From Mannheimia varigena (GTDB lineage: Bacteria > Pseudomonadota > Gammaproteobacteria > Enterobacterales > Pasteurellaceae): DNA of 64,000 bases. The stretch's first letter is position 1; each line of letters begins with the position of its first letter. This document shows positions 1 through 8,586 of the stretch, piece by piece. The position numbers were made by a program, and so were the translations under genes. A model generated the notes under the pieces. It was not told the DNA's origin. It made no database searches and saw only the letters and a program-made list of their open reading frames with translations. The DNA lies in assembly GCF_013377235.1 (NCBI RefSeq), contig NZ_CP016226.1, forward strand, positions 744,001 to 808,000, written 5' to 3'.

Positions 1-291
1 GGTAATTTTCGGGAAAGTCGCATAATCTAAGCCGCTGAAAATCTCGTCCACATACATTTTCGCTAAGCGATGCGGCGTTTCTTCTAAGCTGTCATCGGTT
101 AAATCTAAGCCCAGCAGCTCTAACACCGCCTTCATATGGTGCTGAATTTCCTCACGGCGACTGTCTTTATCTTTTTGATGTGCAACAGTGGGCGTTTCAA
201 TGCCCTTTGCCAATAAGGCTTGTCGAACTTTTTGCGCTTCCGGCGAAAGCTGATTTTCCGCATTTTTTAATTCGGGCGAGATCGTTGTCAT
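1..291 (-). CDS. folE: GTP cyclohydrolase I, N-terminal part (runs off left edge)
   Basis: FolE converts GTP to 7,8-dihydroneopterin triphosphate, the first step of folate (tetrahydropterin) synthesis, in the cytosol. Ninety-seven codons are visible, from ATG at 291 to the window edge. The translation starts [12 protein letters not shown] and contains the conserved stretch [17 protein letters not shown] followed by EIFSGLDY, typical of the N-terminal third of bacterial FolE; the zinc-binding and catalytic part lies outside the window. The gene diverges from kdkA across a short gap. The identity is from family recognition; only the N-terminal part can be judged. Confidence 0.9.
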   Translation of the reverse strand, partial: MTTISPELKNAENQLSPEAQKVRQALLAKGIETPTVAHQKDKDSRREEIQHHMKAVLELLGLDLTDDSLEETPHRLAKMYVDEIFSGLDYATFPKIT

Positions 292-330
292 TGGTTTTCC
301 TCTCAAATGTAAGCCGCAGATTCTAACAAA

Positions 331-358
331 TTGACATCAAAAAAAATAGCTCTAAAAT
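331..358 (+). promoter_or_regulatory. Predicted sigma-70 promoter of kdkA
   Basis: A perfect -35 TTGACA (331-336) is followed after 16 bases by a -10 TAAAAT (353-358). Transcription would start near 365, downstream of the first in-frame ATG at 357, so translation probably begins at the next ATG, 390. Prediction from sequence only. Confidence 0.6.
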
Positions 359-389
359 GGGCTATTTCAGCCATAACGATTCTATAACT

Positions 390-1100
390 ATGCGAAATAT
401 TCATTACCTTTTCAATGCCGACTTAATTTCCAAAGATCAGGCGGAATTTGTGCAAAGCCTTTTTAGTTGCAAAAATTTTGAAAATTCTGACCGCTTGTTA
501 GGCTTTTCTAAAGGGCGTGGCACAACGTGGTTTTTAAACACAGTTCCGGAACTCGGCATTAATGTGGTACTACGCCATTATTATCGTGGTGGTTTGTTTG
601 GGAAATTCATTAAAGATAGCTATGTTTTTACCCGTTTTGAAAATACCCGTGCTTATAAAGAATTTTTCTTATTGCAACAAATGTTAGCTTGGGGATTACC
701 AGTACCTCGCCCTGTTGCAATCAAAGTAGAAAAATCGTTATGTTGCTATCGTGCCGACATTATGCTGGAAAAACTGGAAAATACGCAGGATTTAAGCAAG
801 ATTTTGCAATCTCAAGCTATCTCAAATGAGCAATATGAACAGATCGGAAAACTCATTCGCCGTTTGCATAACCATCAAGTCCATCATTCTGATTTGAATA
901 TTCATAATATTTTGCTCGGTAATGAGGGGAGATTTTGGCTGATTGATTTTGACAAATGTGGCATTGAGCAAGGTGAAAGTTGGAAACAGAGTAATTTAGA
1001 TAGACTGTTGCGTTCATTTAAAAAAGAGCAAGGGCGATTGAATATTCTATTTAATGAAGAAAATTGGCAAGCGGTTTTGAAAGGTTACTCAGCACAATAA
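390..1100 (+). CDS. kdkA: 3-deoxy-D-manno-octulosonic acid (Kdo) kinase
   Basis: KdkA phosphorylates the single Kdo residue of the lipopolysaccharide inner core with ATP, at the inner face of the cytoplasmic membrane; it is characteristic of Haemophilus-type LPS. The protein has the protein-kinase-like fold signature: a KGRGTT phosphate-loop region near the N-terminus, then the catalytic HHSDLNIHNILL segment and the metal-binding DFDKCG motif near residues 160-190. An in-frame ATG exists at 357, but it lies inside the predicted -10 box, so I prefer 390 (236 residues, close to the Haemophilus protein). No strong ribosome binding site is seen for either start. The gene ends at a hairpin shared with convergent mrp. 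waaA, which supplies the Kdo, lies at about 30 kb. Confidence 0.9.
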   Translation: MRNIHYLFNADLISKDQAEFVQSLFSCKNFENSDRLLGFSKGRGTTWFLNTVPELGINVVLRHYYRGGLFGKFIKDSYVFTRFENTRAYKEFFLLQQMLAWGLPVPRPVAIKVEKSLCCYRADIMLEKLENTQDLSKILQSQAISNEQYEQIGKLIRRLHNHQVHHSDLNIHNILLGNEGRFWLIDFDKCGIEQGESWKQSNLDRLLRSFKKEQGRLNILFNEENWQAVLKGYSAQ

Positions 1101-1144
1101 AAATATACCGCCTGCAAATCACCACAGCTGCAAGCGGTATATTT
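1101..1144. terminator. Bidirectional terminator between kdkA and mrp, USS-containing
   Basis: A 16-base stem with one mismatch (left arm 1101-1116, right arm 1129-1144) has a USS core in its right arm and A/T-rich flanks on both sides. It lies between two convergent genes, so it probably serves both. Confidence 0.75.
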
Positions 1145-1165
1145 TCCGTTTATTTTTGCAAAAAA

Positions 1166-2263
1166 TTATTTCACTTCACGGATCATAATTTCAGACGGAA
1201 TAACACTACCTTGCCAGTAAAGCTCAGCAGCCACTTTTTCAGCTAAGGCTAAATAGGCTTGGCTGATTTCGTGTTCCGGTGCAGCCACAACGGTTGGTAC
1301 ACCGCGGTCTAAATCTTCACGCAGGCGAATGTGTAATGGCAGTTGTGCTAAAACTTTCGTACCATATTTTTGAGCAATTTTATCTGCTCCGCCTGTACCG
1401 AAAATGGCTTCGTGATGTCCGCAATTCGAGCAAATGTGCATTGACATATTTTCAATCACTCCCAACACCGGCACAGAGACTTTTTCAAACATTGAAATGC
1501 CTTTTACCGCATCTAATAATGCAATATCTTGTGGTGTGGTAACGACCACTGCTCCTGTTACGGGGATTTGTTGGGAAAGTGTAAGCTGAATATCGCCCGT
1601 ACCCGGTGGCATATCAATCACCAAGTAATCTAATTCATTCCACCACGTTTCATTTAACAGTTGGCTTAATGCACTACTTGCCATCGGTCCACGCCAAATA
1701 GTTGCGTTATCTTCTTCCATCAAATAACCAATAGAATTTGATTGCAAACCGTGAGCCGTAATTGGTGTGATATGTTTGTTATCAGGTGAAGTCGGGCGTT
1801 GGTCCTTCGCACCAAGCATATGTGGAATAGACGGACCATAGATATCCGCATCTAAAATCCCTACCTTTGCCCCTTGTGCTTGCAACGCTAACGCAAGGTT
1901 TACCGAAGTGGTTGATTTCCCCACCCCGCCTTTACCAGAGGTTACCGCAATAATATTTTTTACTCCATTTACCGCTGGGTGCTTGTTAGCACGTTTTAAG
2001 GTGGCAATTTGGTAATTTAACACCCATTTTATACCGCTTGCAGCCGTTGCTTGCTTGAGCTTTTCTTCGGTTTCGGCTTTTAACGCAACAAAACCGCTGT
2101 TCCACGCAAAAGGCATTGTAATTTCAATTCGTAAAGTTCCACCACCCAGCTCTGCCTTTTTAAAAGCATTAAGGGCAATAAGATCTTTTTGCAACGTTGG
2201 GTGAGCAAATTGTTGTAAAATGCTTTTAATTTCAACAAGTTGCTTTTCTGTCAATTGGTTCAT
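1166..2263 (-). CDS. mrp: Mrp/ApbC family iron-sulfur cluster carrier ATPase
   Basis: Mrp (ApbC) is a cytosolic ParA/MinD-like P-loop ATPase that carries and transfers [4Fe-4S] clusters to target proteins. The 365-residue protein has an N-terminal MIP18-type (DUF59) domain (about residues 1-90), the deviant Walker A motif SGKGGVGKST near residue 110, a DMPPGTGD segment typical of the family, and the C-terminal CSNCG motif whose two cysteines bind the bridging cluster. Length and motifs match the E. coli-type long form. It lies 4 bases downstream of the binding-protein gene that precedes it, so the two are probably co-transcribed, although no functional link is known. Confidence 0.94.
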   Translation of the reverse strand: MNQLTEKQLVEIKSILQQFAHPTLQKDLIALNAFKKAELGGGTLRIEITMPFAWNSGFVALKAETEEKLKQATAASGIKWVLNYQIATLKRANKHPAVNGVKNIIAVTSGKGGVGKSTTSVNLALALQAQGAKVGILDADIYGPSIPHMLGAKDQRPTSPDNKHITPITAHGLQSNSIGYLMEEDNATIWRGPMASSALSQLLNETWWNELDYLVIDMPPGTGDIQLTLSQQIPVTGAVVVTTPQDIALLDAVKGISMFEKVSVPVLGVIENMSMHICSNCGHHEAIFGTGGADKIAQKYGTKVLAQLPLHIRLREDLDRGVPTVVAAPEHEISQAYLALAEKVAAELYWQGSVIPSEIMIREVK

Positions 2264-2267
2264 TGGA

Positions 2268-3815
2268 TTAATCCTTTTGTTCTGAAATTCGTTTTAAATC
2301 CTTGCTATAAATTACTTCGCTATCGTTACTTAAATCAATACCCCAAAGGGAGGAAACTACGCCTACTCGGTTTTGATACTGAAATAACGGTAATACTGCA
2401 ACATCGTTATAAAGCTGGTCGTTAATCTCCTTAATCAAGAGTGAGCGCTGCTCTTCGTTGAGCGTTTCTGTTTGTAATTGATTTAACTTTTCATCAACTA
2501 AATCGTTTTTATAGCCAGAGTGATTATCCGGGCTCTCTGAATGAAATTTCTGTAAAAAAATGAGTGGATCAGGGTAATCTGCACACCAACCGGAGCGTAT
2601 TAACTGATAATCTTTCTGCTCACGTAAATTGTTAGCCGTCTGCCAATCCACCGGTCTAGGCGTGATATTAAACAGTTCTGATTGTGATAATGTGCGAGTA
2701 ATCTGGTTTGCAATATTACTATTCATCTCACTATCATCATATAACAACGTGAGTTTTAAAGGATTATGCAAACTCACACCTGCTTTCGTTAACAGCTTCT
2801 CAACAATGATTGGCTGCCATTGTTTTTCTCGATCTTTTACTAAACTATGTGGAATAACCGATTGGCTTGGAACCCCATAAGCTTGCCCAATATTTGCCGA
2901 AGCAACCATTGCTCTTAATGCTTCACGAACTTCTTTCTTACTAAGCTGTTCGTCGTTAAAATTAAATTCATAATAATATGAACATAAACGAGGAAGCTTA
3001 ACTACATTAGTTTTCTGGCTTGATAGCGGATTTTCCACAATATCAAATGGCGAATAATTTTGAATAGTCGTAATTAAATTGTACTCGACGGTTTGAAACG
3101 CTACATCTTCAGAACGCGCTTGCAGAACAAGTTTTTTATCCGCTATTTGTTTGATTTGGTAAACTCCATTGCTAATAAAATCTGTAGTATTAGGGATTTT
3201 ACCTTGATAAGTCGGCAGTAATGCGACGTGTGCCAACATTTCTGGCAATTGACGATTTGGCTGGTTAAGGCGAATTTGTAGCGTATGATCATTTAATGCT
3301 ACTACCCCTAATTCTGACACAGGCTTTTGTTGCTCTGCAATCGCTTTGGCATTTTCAACCCCCATATAAACCAGATATTTTGCCAATAAAGAATGATTGG
3401 TCGGGTCAATCAAACGTTGCCAGCTTGCGACAAAATCTTGTGCGGTAACAGCTTTACCGTTCGACCAAGCAGCTTTATCGTCTAAAATAAATAACCACGA
3501 CTTTTCATCTTCAGTAAACCAATTTTGTGCAATGGCTGGTACAACATTGCCTTTTACGTTGTATGCCATTAAACCGATTAATAGATCTCGTAGAGGTGCA
3601 GCATCAGCGGAAACTTTAACTTTATGCGGATCAAGCTGAAAAACTGCAGAATAGATAGCACGCTTAAGTTTAGAGCTACTTGGTTGGGTCTCGGTAGGTG
3701 ACTGCGAAACTGGTTTCGGGCTATTTAATTTATCACAAGAGGTGATCAGCAAAACGCAAGCGGTCATTTTTGTGAATTTTTTTGCAATTTTAACCACTTG
3801 TAAAACTTTTAACAT
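2268..3815 (-). CDS. Orphan OppA-type (family 5) solute-binding lipoprotein
   Basis: This is a periplasmic binding lipoprotein of the peptide/opine/nickel family (SBP_bac_5), expected to be anchored to a membrane by a lipidated cysteine. A basic N-terminus is followed by a short hydrophobic stretch and the lipobox ITSC. The body shows family features: LDPHKV near the mature N-terminus, a TAQDFVASWQRLIDP segment, and SGWCADYPDPL toward the C-terminus. I chose the ATG at 3815 (515 residues) because GGTGGG lies 6 bases upstream; the in-frame ATG at 3821 would abut that ribosome binding site. No permease or ATPase genes are adjacent, so it would have to work with a transporter encoded elsewhere. 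The ligand is unknown; haem- and peptide-binding relatives both exist. Confidence 0.82.
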   Translation of the reverse strand: MLKVLQVVKIAKKFTKMTACVLLITSCDKLNSPKPVSQSPTETQPSSSKLKRAIYSAVFQLDPHKVKVSADAAPLRDLLIGLMAYNVKGNVVPAIAQNWFTEDEKSWLFILDDKAAWSNGKAVTAQDFVASWQRLIDPTNHSLLAKYLVYMGVENAKAIAEQQKPVSELGVVALNDHTLQIRLNQPNRQLPEMLAHVALLPTYQGKIPNTTDFISNGVYQIKQIADKKLVLQARSEDVAFQTVEYNLITTIQNYSPFDIVENPLSSQKTNVVKLPRLCSYYYEFNFNDEQLSKKEVREALRAMVASANIGQAYGVPSQSVIPHSLVKDREKQWQPIIVEKLLTKAGVSLHNPLKLTLLYDDSEMNSNIANQITRTLSQSELFNITPRPVDWQTANNLREQKDYQLIRSGWCADYPDPLIFLQKFHSESPDNHSGYKNDLVDEKLNQLQTETLNEEQRSLLIKEINDQLYNDVAVLPLFQYQNRVGVVSSLWGIDLSNDSEVIYSKDLKRISEQKD

Positions 3816-3835
3816 AAGCATCCCACCAAAATAAG

Positions 3836-4486
3836 TTATTTAACAAGAAGTGCAGGGAACAATGTTGTCAAACCTGCCACTATAATTTCAATACCAAGAG
3901 CCATTAGAATTAGCCCCATAATACGGGTAACTACATTTGATCCCGTTTTGCCTAATTTTTTAACTAATGGTGCTGAGTAACGGAATAAGATATAACAAAT
4001 AAATGCAAAAATAATGATGGCAATACTAAAGCCAACATAGTCTTCCCAAGTGTGATAACGTGTTCCCCATACAATGGTTGAGCCTATTGCTCCCGGTCCT
4101 GCCATAATTGGCATAGCCAGTGGCACAACACCAATATTTTCATACTCAGTAATATCTTCGTTTTTCTCTTCTTTATTTTGCTTGTGCTCGCCTAGTTTAC
4201 CACTAATCATCGTCATTGCTATACTGACAATCAGAATCCCACCCGCTACTCTAAAAGAACTAAGTGAAATGCTAAAGGCATTTAGAATTAGGTTTCCAAA
4301 ATAAAGACTGACCAATAAAATCACACCAATAGAAACGGCAGTAATAAGGCTAGTACGGTTTCGCTCCCCCTCATATTGATGAGCAGTCATACTGAAGAAA
4401 ATAGGTAAAGAACCAAAAGGATTGACGATGGCAAATAAACCAATAAAGAACTGGAGATAGATGGCAAAATTAATAACGATTTCCAC
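3836..4486 (-). CDS. ychE: MarC/YchE family integral membrane protein
   Basis: A multi-spanning inner membrane protein of the MarC (UPF0056) family, close to E. coli YchE. The family has about six membrane helices and is annotated as a putative NAAT transporter, but its substrate is not established. Family stretches visible are FFIGLFAIVNP near the N-terminus, GVVPLAMPIMAGPGAIGSTI in the middle and TRIMGLILMALGIE near the C-terminus. An ATG at 4537 gives a longer frame, but that codon lies inside the terminator hairpin of ppiD. A GTG at 4486, preceded by GAGAAAG, gives 216 residues, matching the length of E. coli YchE, so I prefer it. Start choice is uncertain; family assignment is firm. Confidence 0.85.
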   Translation of the reverse strand: MEIVINFAIYLQFFIGLFAIVNPFGSLPIFFSMTAHQYEGERNRTSLITAVSIGVILLVSLYFGNLILNAFSISLSSFRVAGGILIVSIAMTMISGKLGEHKQNKEEKNEDITEYENIGVVPLAMPIMAGPGAIGSTIVWGTRYHTWEDYVGFSIAIIIFAFICYILFRYSAPLVKKLGKTGSNVVTRIMGLILMALGIEIIVAGLTTLFPALLVK

Positions 4487-4529
4487 AAACACTTTCTCAA
4501 ACAACGATATTTCGACGTTATTATATAGG

Positions 4530-4567
4530 AAAAGCACTCCGTCTTAAACAAAACTGAGTGCTTTTTT
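4530..4567 (-). terminator. Terminator of ppiD
   Basis: Arms AAAAGCACTC (4530-4539) and GAGTGCTTTT (4556-4565) pair perfectly around a 16-base loop, immediately downstream of ppiD on the minus strand. It overlaps the longest possible start of the ychE-like gene. Confidence 0.7.
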
Positions 4568-4585
4568 ACTTAATCAAAACTTAGA

Positions 4586-6457
4586 CTATCGTGATGAGTT
4601 TTGTTGCATAAACTCGTCATTAATTTCTACAGAAGCTTTTGCTCGAAGGGCTTTTAATAGCTCATTACGCAACATTAGTTGGTTAGCTTGCTCAAATTGT
4701 GGAGCAAGAGCTTTAAATTGTTCCGTATTCCCCTCTACAATTTTATCCAATGCCACAATCACAACATCACCTTTTTGGTTACGTGCAATTTGGTAAGCCG
4801 GTTTATTTTGCTCTTGTTTCATTGCAAACACTGTTTGAGCTAAGGCAGGATTTTCCACTTCCGACTGCATATAAACTAATGTTTGTGAAGCATTAAATTT
4901 CACCTCAGCTGATTTGCCTTCATTTAACGCTTTTACGTTTTCTTCTGCTTTAGCTAATAATACTTTCTCCGCTTTCTCTGCTTTCACAAAGTTTTCAACC
5001 GCCGATTTTGCTTCTTCTAACGTTTGTGGGCGTTCTGCTTCGTACTCACTCACACGCACAAATAATGTTTGTGGGGCGTTGTCTGTACCGATATCTAACG
5101 CATCAGAGTTTTGTTTATTTTGACGTAGCTCGCCTTCAAATAACGCTTTTAATACTTTCTCATTCTGTAATGCAGCCGGCACATTTGCACGGGTAAATTG
5201 TTCGGTTTTTTGAACTTTCACATTACCGGCTTTTGCGACTTCTTCCAGTGAAGAATTATTTTCAAAAGCTCTGTTTGCCATTTCACGAGCGATATTTGAA
5301 TATTCGGTTAATACTAACTCTTGACGAATCGTTTGAGCAATTTTGTCTTTCACTTGGGCTAACTCAATCGCTTGCTCAGGCTTGCGTTCTAATACTTTGA
5401 TAATATGATAAGCGTTATCCACTTTAACAAGATTGCTTACTTGCCCTGCCTCTAAATTTGCTACTGCATCTTCAAATGCTTTTGGAAATGTTCCTGCTTT
5501 TGCCCAGCCTAAATCGCCGCCATTATTGGCTGATAGAGTATCTGCTGATTTTGCTTTTGCCACAGTGGCAAAATCTGCACCATTTTTCAGCTCTTGCTCA
5601 ACGGCTTGAGCCTCTGCTTCTGTTGCGACTTGAATATGGGCTAAATGAACTTCACCTTTAGTAACATAATCGCCTTTATTGCGATCATAATAGGTTTGAA
5701 CTTGCTCATCGGTAATATCCACTTTGCTCTCAACATCTTTTGGCGAAAGAACTACATATTCAACTGTTAATTTTTCAGCTGCTAATAACTTAGTTTTATT
5801 CGCATCATAGTAAGCCTGTAATTCTTCTTGTGAAGCGGTCTGATTTTCCATTTCTTTTGCAATTGAAAACTCAGCCAAACGCACTTCACGTTGTTGTAGC
5901 AATAATTTTGCTAATGTTTCTTGCTGTGCCGGCACGGTAAAATCACTGCTTACAATCCCTTCTTGAATTTGGGATTGCAACATCCCCTCGTGCACAATAG
6001 CTGCATAAGCATCAGGGCTTAAGTTATTATGGCGTAAGGTTTGTTGATATAATTCATTACTAAATTTGCCATCTTGCTGGAACATTTGGCTATTTACGAT
6101 TTCAGATTTAATTTGTTCCGCGCTCACGCCTAACTTTAGGTCTTTTGCATATTGGCGTAACAATTCTTCATCAATCAAACTGTTTAGCACCGATTGATTA
6201 AATTGTTGTGCATATTCAGGGTTGTCCATTAAATCCCAAAAACGGCTACCCATTTCGGTATTTAAAATATTTTGTTGACGATTAACCGCATTATTAAAAA
6301 GTTGTTGGCTAATTTCTTCGCCATTAACTTTAGCTACAGAATTATCTGAAGCCATAAAACCTGTACCAATCCCACCAATCACAAATGAAATAGAGATTAA
6401 GGCAAAAACAATTTTAAACACAGGCCCCTTTGACCGCTCGTGCATTGATTCAATCAT
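4586..6457 (-). CDS. ppiD: Membrane-anchored periplasmic folding factor PpiD
   Basis: PpiD is a periplasmic chaperone with a parvulin-like domain, tethered to the inner membrane near the Sec translocon, that helps newly exported proteins fold. The 623-residue protein matches the family length: a short cytosolic N-terminus, one membrane segment (about residues 12-36, IVFALISISFVIGGIGTGF), a SurA-like N-terminal chaperone region, and a rotamase domain around residues 265-365 (HLAHIQV, GGDLGWAK, AYHIIKV), followed by a helical C-terminal part. It is transcribed away from rpsO and appears to be a single-gene unit ending at a hairpin. Confidence 0.94.
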   Translation of the reverse strand: MIESMHERSKGPVFKIVFALISISFVIGGIGTGFMASDNSVAKVNGEEISQQLFNNAVNRQQNILNTEMGSRFWDLMDNPEYAQQFNQSVLNSLIDEELLRQYAKDLKLGVSAEQIKSEIVNSQMFQQDGKFSNELYQQTLRHNNLSPDAYAAIVHEGMLQSQIQEGIVSSDFTVPAQQETLAKLLLQQREVRLAEFSIAKEMENQTASQEELQAYYDANKTKLLAAEKLTVEYVVLSPKDVESKVDITDEQVQTYYDRNKGDYVTKGEVHLAHIQVATEAEAQAVEQELKNGADFATVAKAKSADTLSANNGGDLGWAKAGTFPKAFEDAVANLEAGQVSNLVKVDNAYHIIKVLERKPEQAIELAQVKDKIAQTIRQELVLTEYSNIAREMANRAFENNSSLEEVAKAGNVKVQKTEQFTRANVPAALQNEKVLKALFEGELRQNKQNSDALDIGTDNAPQTLFVRVSEYEAERPQTLEEAKSAVENFVKAEKAEKVLLAKAEENVKALNEGKSAEVKFNASQTLVYMQSEVENPALAQTVFAMKQEQNKPAYQIARNQKGDVVIVALDKIVEGNTEQFKALAPQFEQANQLMLRNELLKALRAKASVEINDEFMQQNSSR

Positions 6458-6542
6458 TTAAAATTCCTAACTATTTATAAAAAATTGCTGTTAATTATAC
6501 TCTTTCTCAAATTAGAAATAAATTGCAAATTTTTATTGATAT

Positions 6543-6571
6543 TTGACCGCTTTCTCTTTAGAATTTATAGT
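6543..6571 (+). promoter_or_regulatory. Predicted promoter of rpsO
   Basis: TTGACC (6543-6548) and TATAGT (6566-6571) are separated by 17 bases. The transcript would carry a leader of roughly 60 bases before the rpsO start at 6640, containing a short possible stem ATAGC/GCTAT. Confidence 0.6.
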
Positions 6572-6639
6572 TCCTGTCATAGCTGAGTTAGAGATCGGCT
6601 ATCGATGTATTATCAACCCTTAACAAAAAGGAAATTAAA

Positions 6640-6909
6640 ATGTCTCTAAGCGTAGAAGCAAAAGCAAAAATCGTTGCTGAATTTGGTCGTGATGCAAAAG
6701 ATACTGGTTCTTCAGAAGTTCAAATTGCATTATTAACTGCACAAATTAACCACTTACAAGCACACTTTGCTGAGCACAAAAAAGATCACCACGGTCGTCG
6801 TGGTTTATTACGTATGGTTTCACGCCGTCGTAAATTATTAGACTACTTAAAACGTACTGATCTTGCTAAATATTCAGAAACTATCGCACGTTTAGGTTTA
6901 CGTCGCTAA
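6640..6909 (+). CDS. rpsO: 30S ribosomal protein S15
   Basis: S15 binds 16S rRNA early in assembly of the platform of the small subunit and bridges to the large subunit. At 89 residues it has exactly the usual length, with the conserved [18 protein letters not shown] and [21 protein letters not shown] segments that contact rRNA. Ribosome binding site AAGGAAAT lies just upstream of the ATG. It is a single-gene unit with its own promoter and terminator; pnp, its usual partner in E. coli, is not downstream. Confidence 0.98.
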   Translation: MSLSVEAKAKIVAEFGRDAKDTGSSEVQIALLTAQINHLQAHFAEHKKDHHGRRGLLRMVSRRRKLLDYLKRTDLAKYSETIARLGLRR

Positions 6910-6929
6910 TTTCAAATATTGAATATGAG

Positions 6930-6956
6930 AGCCGAGCTGAAAAGTTCGGCTTTTTT
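6930..6956 (+). terminator. Terminator of rpsO
   Basis: A 9-base stem (AGCCGAGCT with AGTTCGGCT, one G-U pair) with a short loop is followed by TTTTTT, a classic intrinsic terminator. Confidence 0.85.
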
Positions 6957-6980
6957 ATAAATTTTATTCGAGGAAAAATT

Positions 6981-7844
6981 ATGGCATTTGCGTCATTATT
7001 TACTTTATTAGATGATATTGCTGCTGTTCTTGATGATGTGTCTATTATGACTAAAATGGCAGCAAAGAAAACCGCTGGTGTAATTGGCGATGATCTTGCA
7101 TTAAATGCAAATCAAGTAAGCGGAAAAAATGTACTTCCAGAGCGTGAATTGCCGATTGTTTGGGAAGTTGCCAAAGGATCATTTATTAACAAAGTGATCT
7201 TAATTCCAGTTGCATTACTTTTATCATTCTTTCTACCACAATTAATTGTTCCACTATTAATGATTGGTGGGGCTTATTTGTGTTTTGAGGGGGTGGAAAA
7301 ATTACTTCACCATTTCTTCCATAAAGGCGAAGATGATCCTAAAGAAGAACTTTCCGAAAAAGATAAAATCAGAGGGGCTATTCGTACTGATTTTATTTTA
7401 TCAGCAGAAATTATTATTATTGCTTTAGGAGTGCTGCAAGATTCGTCTACCCTGACCAAAATTTTATCACTTTCCGCCATCGGGATCGGTATTACTGTGT
7501 TTGTGTATGGCTTGGTCGCATTAATTGTAAAATTAGATGATATCGGATTATGGCTTATTCAGAAAAAAAGTGCATTCTCACAAGCGGTCGGAAAAAGCTT
7601 ATTATTTACAATGCCTTGGTTTATGAAAGGGCTCTCTGTGGTTGGCACTATTGCAATGTTTTTAGTGGGGGGCGGCATCTTTACCCATAATTTACCAATG
7701 ATTCATCATTTCGTCGAAACATTAAATATCAATCCAAATCTTTCATTCTTGGTTGATTTAGTAGTGGGTATCATTGTTGGAGCTATTGCTTGTTTAATTA
7801 TCTTACCCCTTATAAAAATATTTTCTAAAAAGAAAGCATATTAA
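6981..7844 (+). CDS. DUF808 family membrane protein (YedI-like)
   Basis: A 287-residue inner membrane protein of the DUF808/YedI family, whose function is not known. The conserved N-terminus FTLLDDIAAVLDDVSIMTKMAAKKTAGVIGDD (first 40 residues) is the family hallmark; it is followed by several hydrophobic segments (about residues 70-100, 140-160, 165-185, 210-230 and 250-280). A good ribosome binding site, GAGGAAA, precedes the ATG. It sits downstream of the rpsO terminator and ends at a hairpin shared with convergent grxB, so it may be expressed by read-through or its own weak promoter. Confidence 0.85.
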   Translation: MAFASLFTLLDDIAAVLDDVSIMTKMAAKKTAGVIGDDLALNANQVSGKNVLPERELPIVWEVAKGSFINKVILIPVALLLSFFLPQLIVPLLMIGGAYLCFEGVEKLLHHFFHKGEDDPKEELSEKDKIRGAIRTDFILSAEIIIIALGVLQDSSTLTKILSLSAIGIGITVFVYGLVALIVKLDDIGLWLIQKKSAFSQAVGKSLLFTMPWFMKGLSVVGTIAMFLVGGGIFTHNLPMIHHFVETLNINPNLSFLVDLVVGIIVGAIACLIILPLIKIFSKKKAY

Positions 7845-7850
7845 AATTTA

Positions 7851-7885
7851 AAAGCGTTGATTTTCAAAACCAACGCTTTATTTTT
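7851..7885. terminator. Terminator between DUF808 gene and grxB
   Basis: Arms AAAGCGTTG (7851-7859) and CAACGCTTT (7871-7879) pair perfectly and are followed by TTTATTTTT on the plus strand. It lies between convergent genes. Confidence 0.8.
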
Positions 7886-8531
7886 AAATTGCTTTTGCAA
7901 AATATAAATCAATTTTGCTCAATTTTGCCATTTTATTAATGTAATCTAATACTTTTGGCGGGAATTGAAAGCCTTTCACACAAGTTAAATTTCTAAGCAT
8001 TGGGAACACGATAATATCCTCTAAAGATAACTCACCGTTCAATGCTTCCTTTGATTTAATCAGAACTGATAACTCATCTATTAATAGTTGAACAATAGTA
8101 ATGTATTTATCTGTTTCTACTAAATTTTGTTCAAAATCACCAATACTTTCTGTTTTCTTCTTCACAAAATAGTCAATTGCACTTTGTTTTTCAAATTCAG
8201 CCAAGCCTAATTTCACGAAGCGAGGGAGTAATAAATGATTATAAACTTTCGATAATTTACCTACCCATTCTTCAATTTCAGATCGAATGTTTTCCTTAAT
8301 GATTGGATTTCCGTAATGTGTATCAACATAGCGTACAATATCTAAACTTTCCGGCATTGCAGTGCAATCTTCTTTCACTAAAATCGGCACAACTTTTTTG
8401 CCTACTAATTCAACAGGTGTGGCTTCATCATCATTTGCAATCATTACCAGTTCCATCGGTAAATCTTTTAATCCAAAAACCATTCTAGCCCTTACACAAT
8501 ATGGGCAGTGATCGTAAACGTATAATTTCAT
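7884..8531 (-). CDS. grxB: Glutaredoxin 2
   Basis: GrxB is a cytosolic glutathione-dependent dithiol oxidoreductase with a GST-like fold. The 215-residue protein starts MKLYVYDHCPYCVRARMV, with the active-site CPYC at residues 9-12, and contains VPILVKED and a helical C-terminal domain, as in E. coli Grx2 (same length). Most other glutaredoxins are near 85 residues, so length also supports this call. The gene stands alone between two terminators. Confidence 0.95.
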   Translation of the reverse strand: MKLYVYDHCPYCVRARMVFGLKDLPMELVMIANDDEATPVELVGKKVVPILVKEDCTAMPESLDIVRYVDTHYGNPIIKENIRSEIEEWVGKLSKVYNHLLLPRFVKLGLAEFEKQSAIDYFVKKKTESIGDFEQNLVETDKYITIVQLLIDELSVLIKSKEALNGELSLEDIIVFPMLRNLTCVKGFQFPPKVLDYINKMAKLSKIDLYFAKAI

Positions 8532-8555
8532 AACAACTCCTTGAAAGTAATATAA

Positions 8556-8582
8556 AAATAGCAGGGAAAACCTGCTATTTTT
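8556..8582 (-). terminator. Terminator of the hem operon
   Basis: Arms AAATAGCAGG (8556-8565) and CCTGCTATTT (8571-8580) form a perfect 10-base stem just downstream of the hemY stop codon. Confidence 0.8.
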
Positions 8583-8586
8583 GACA

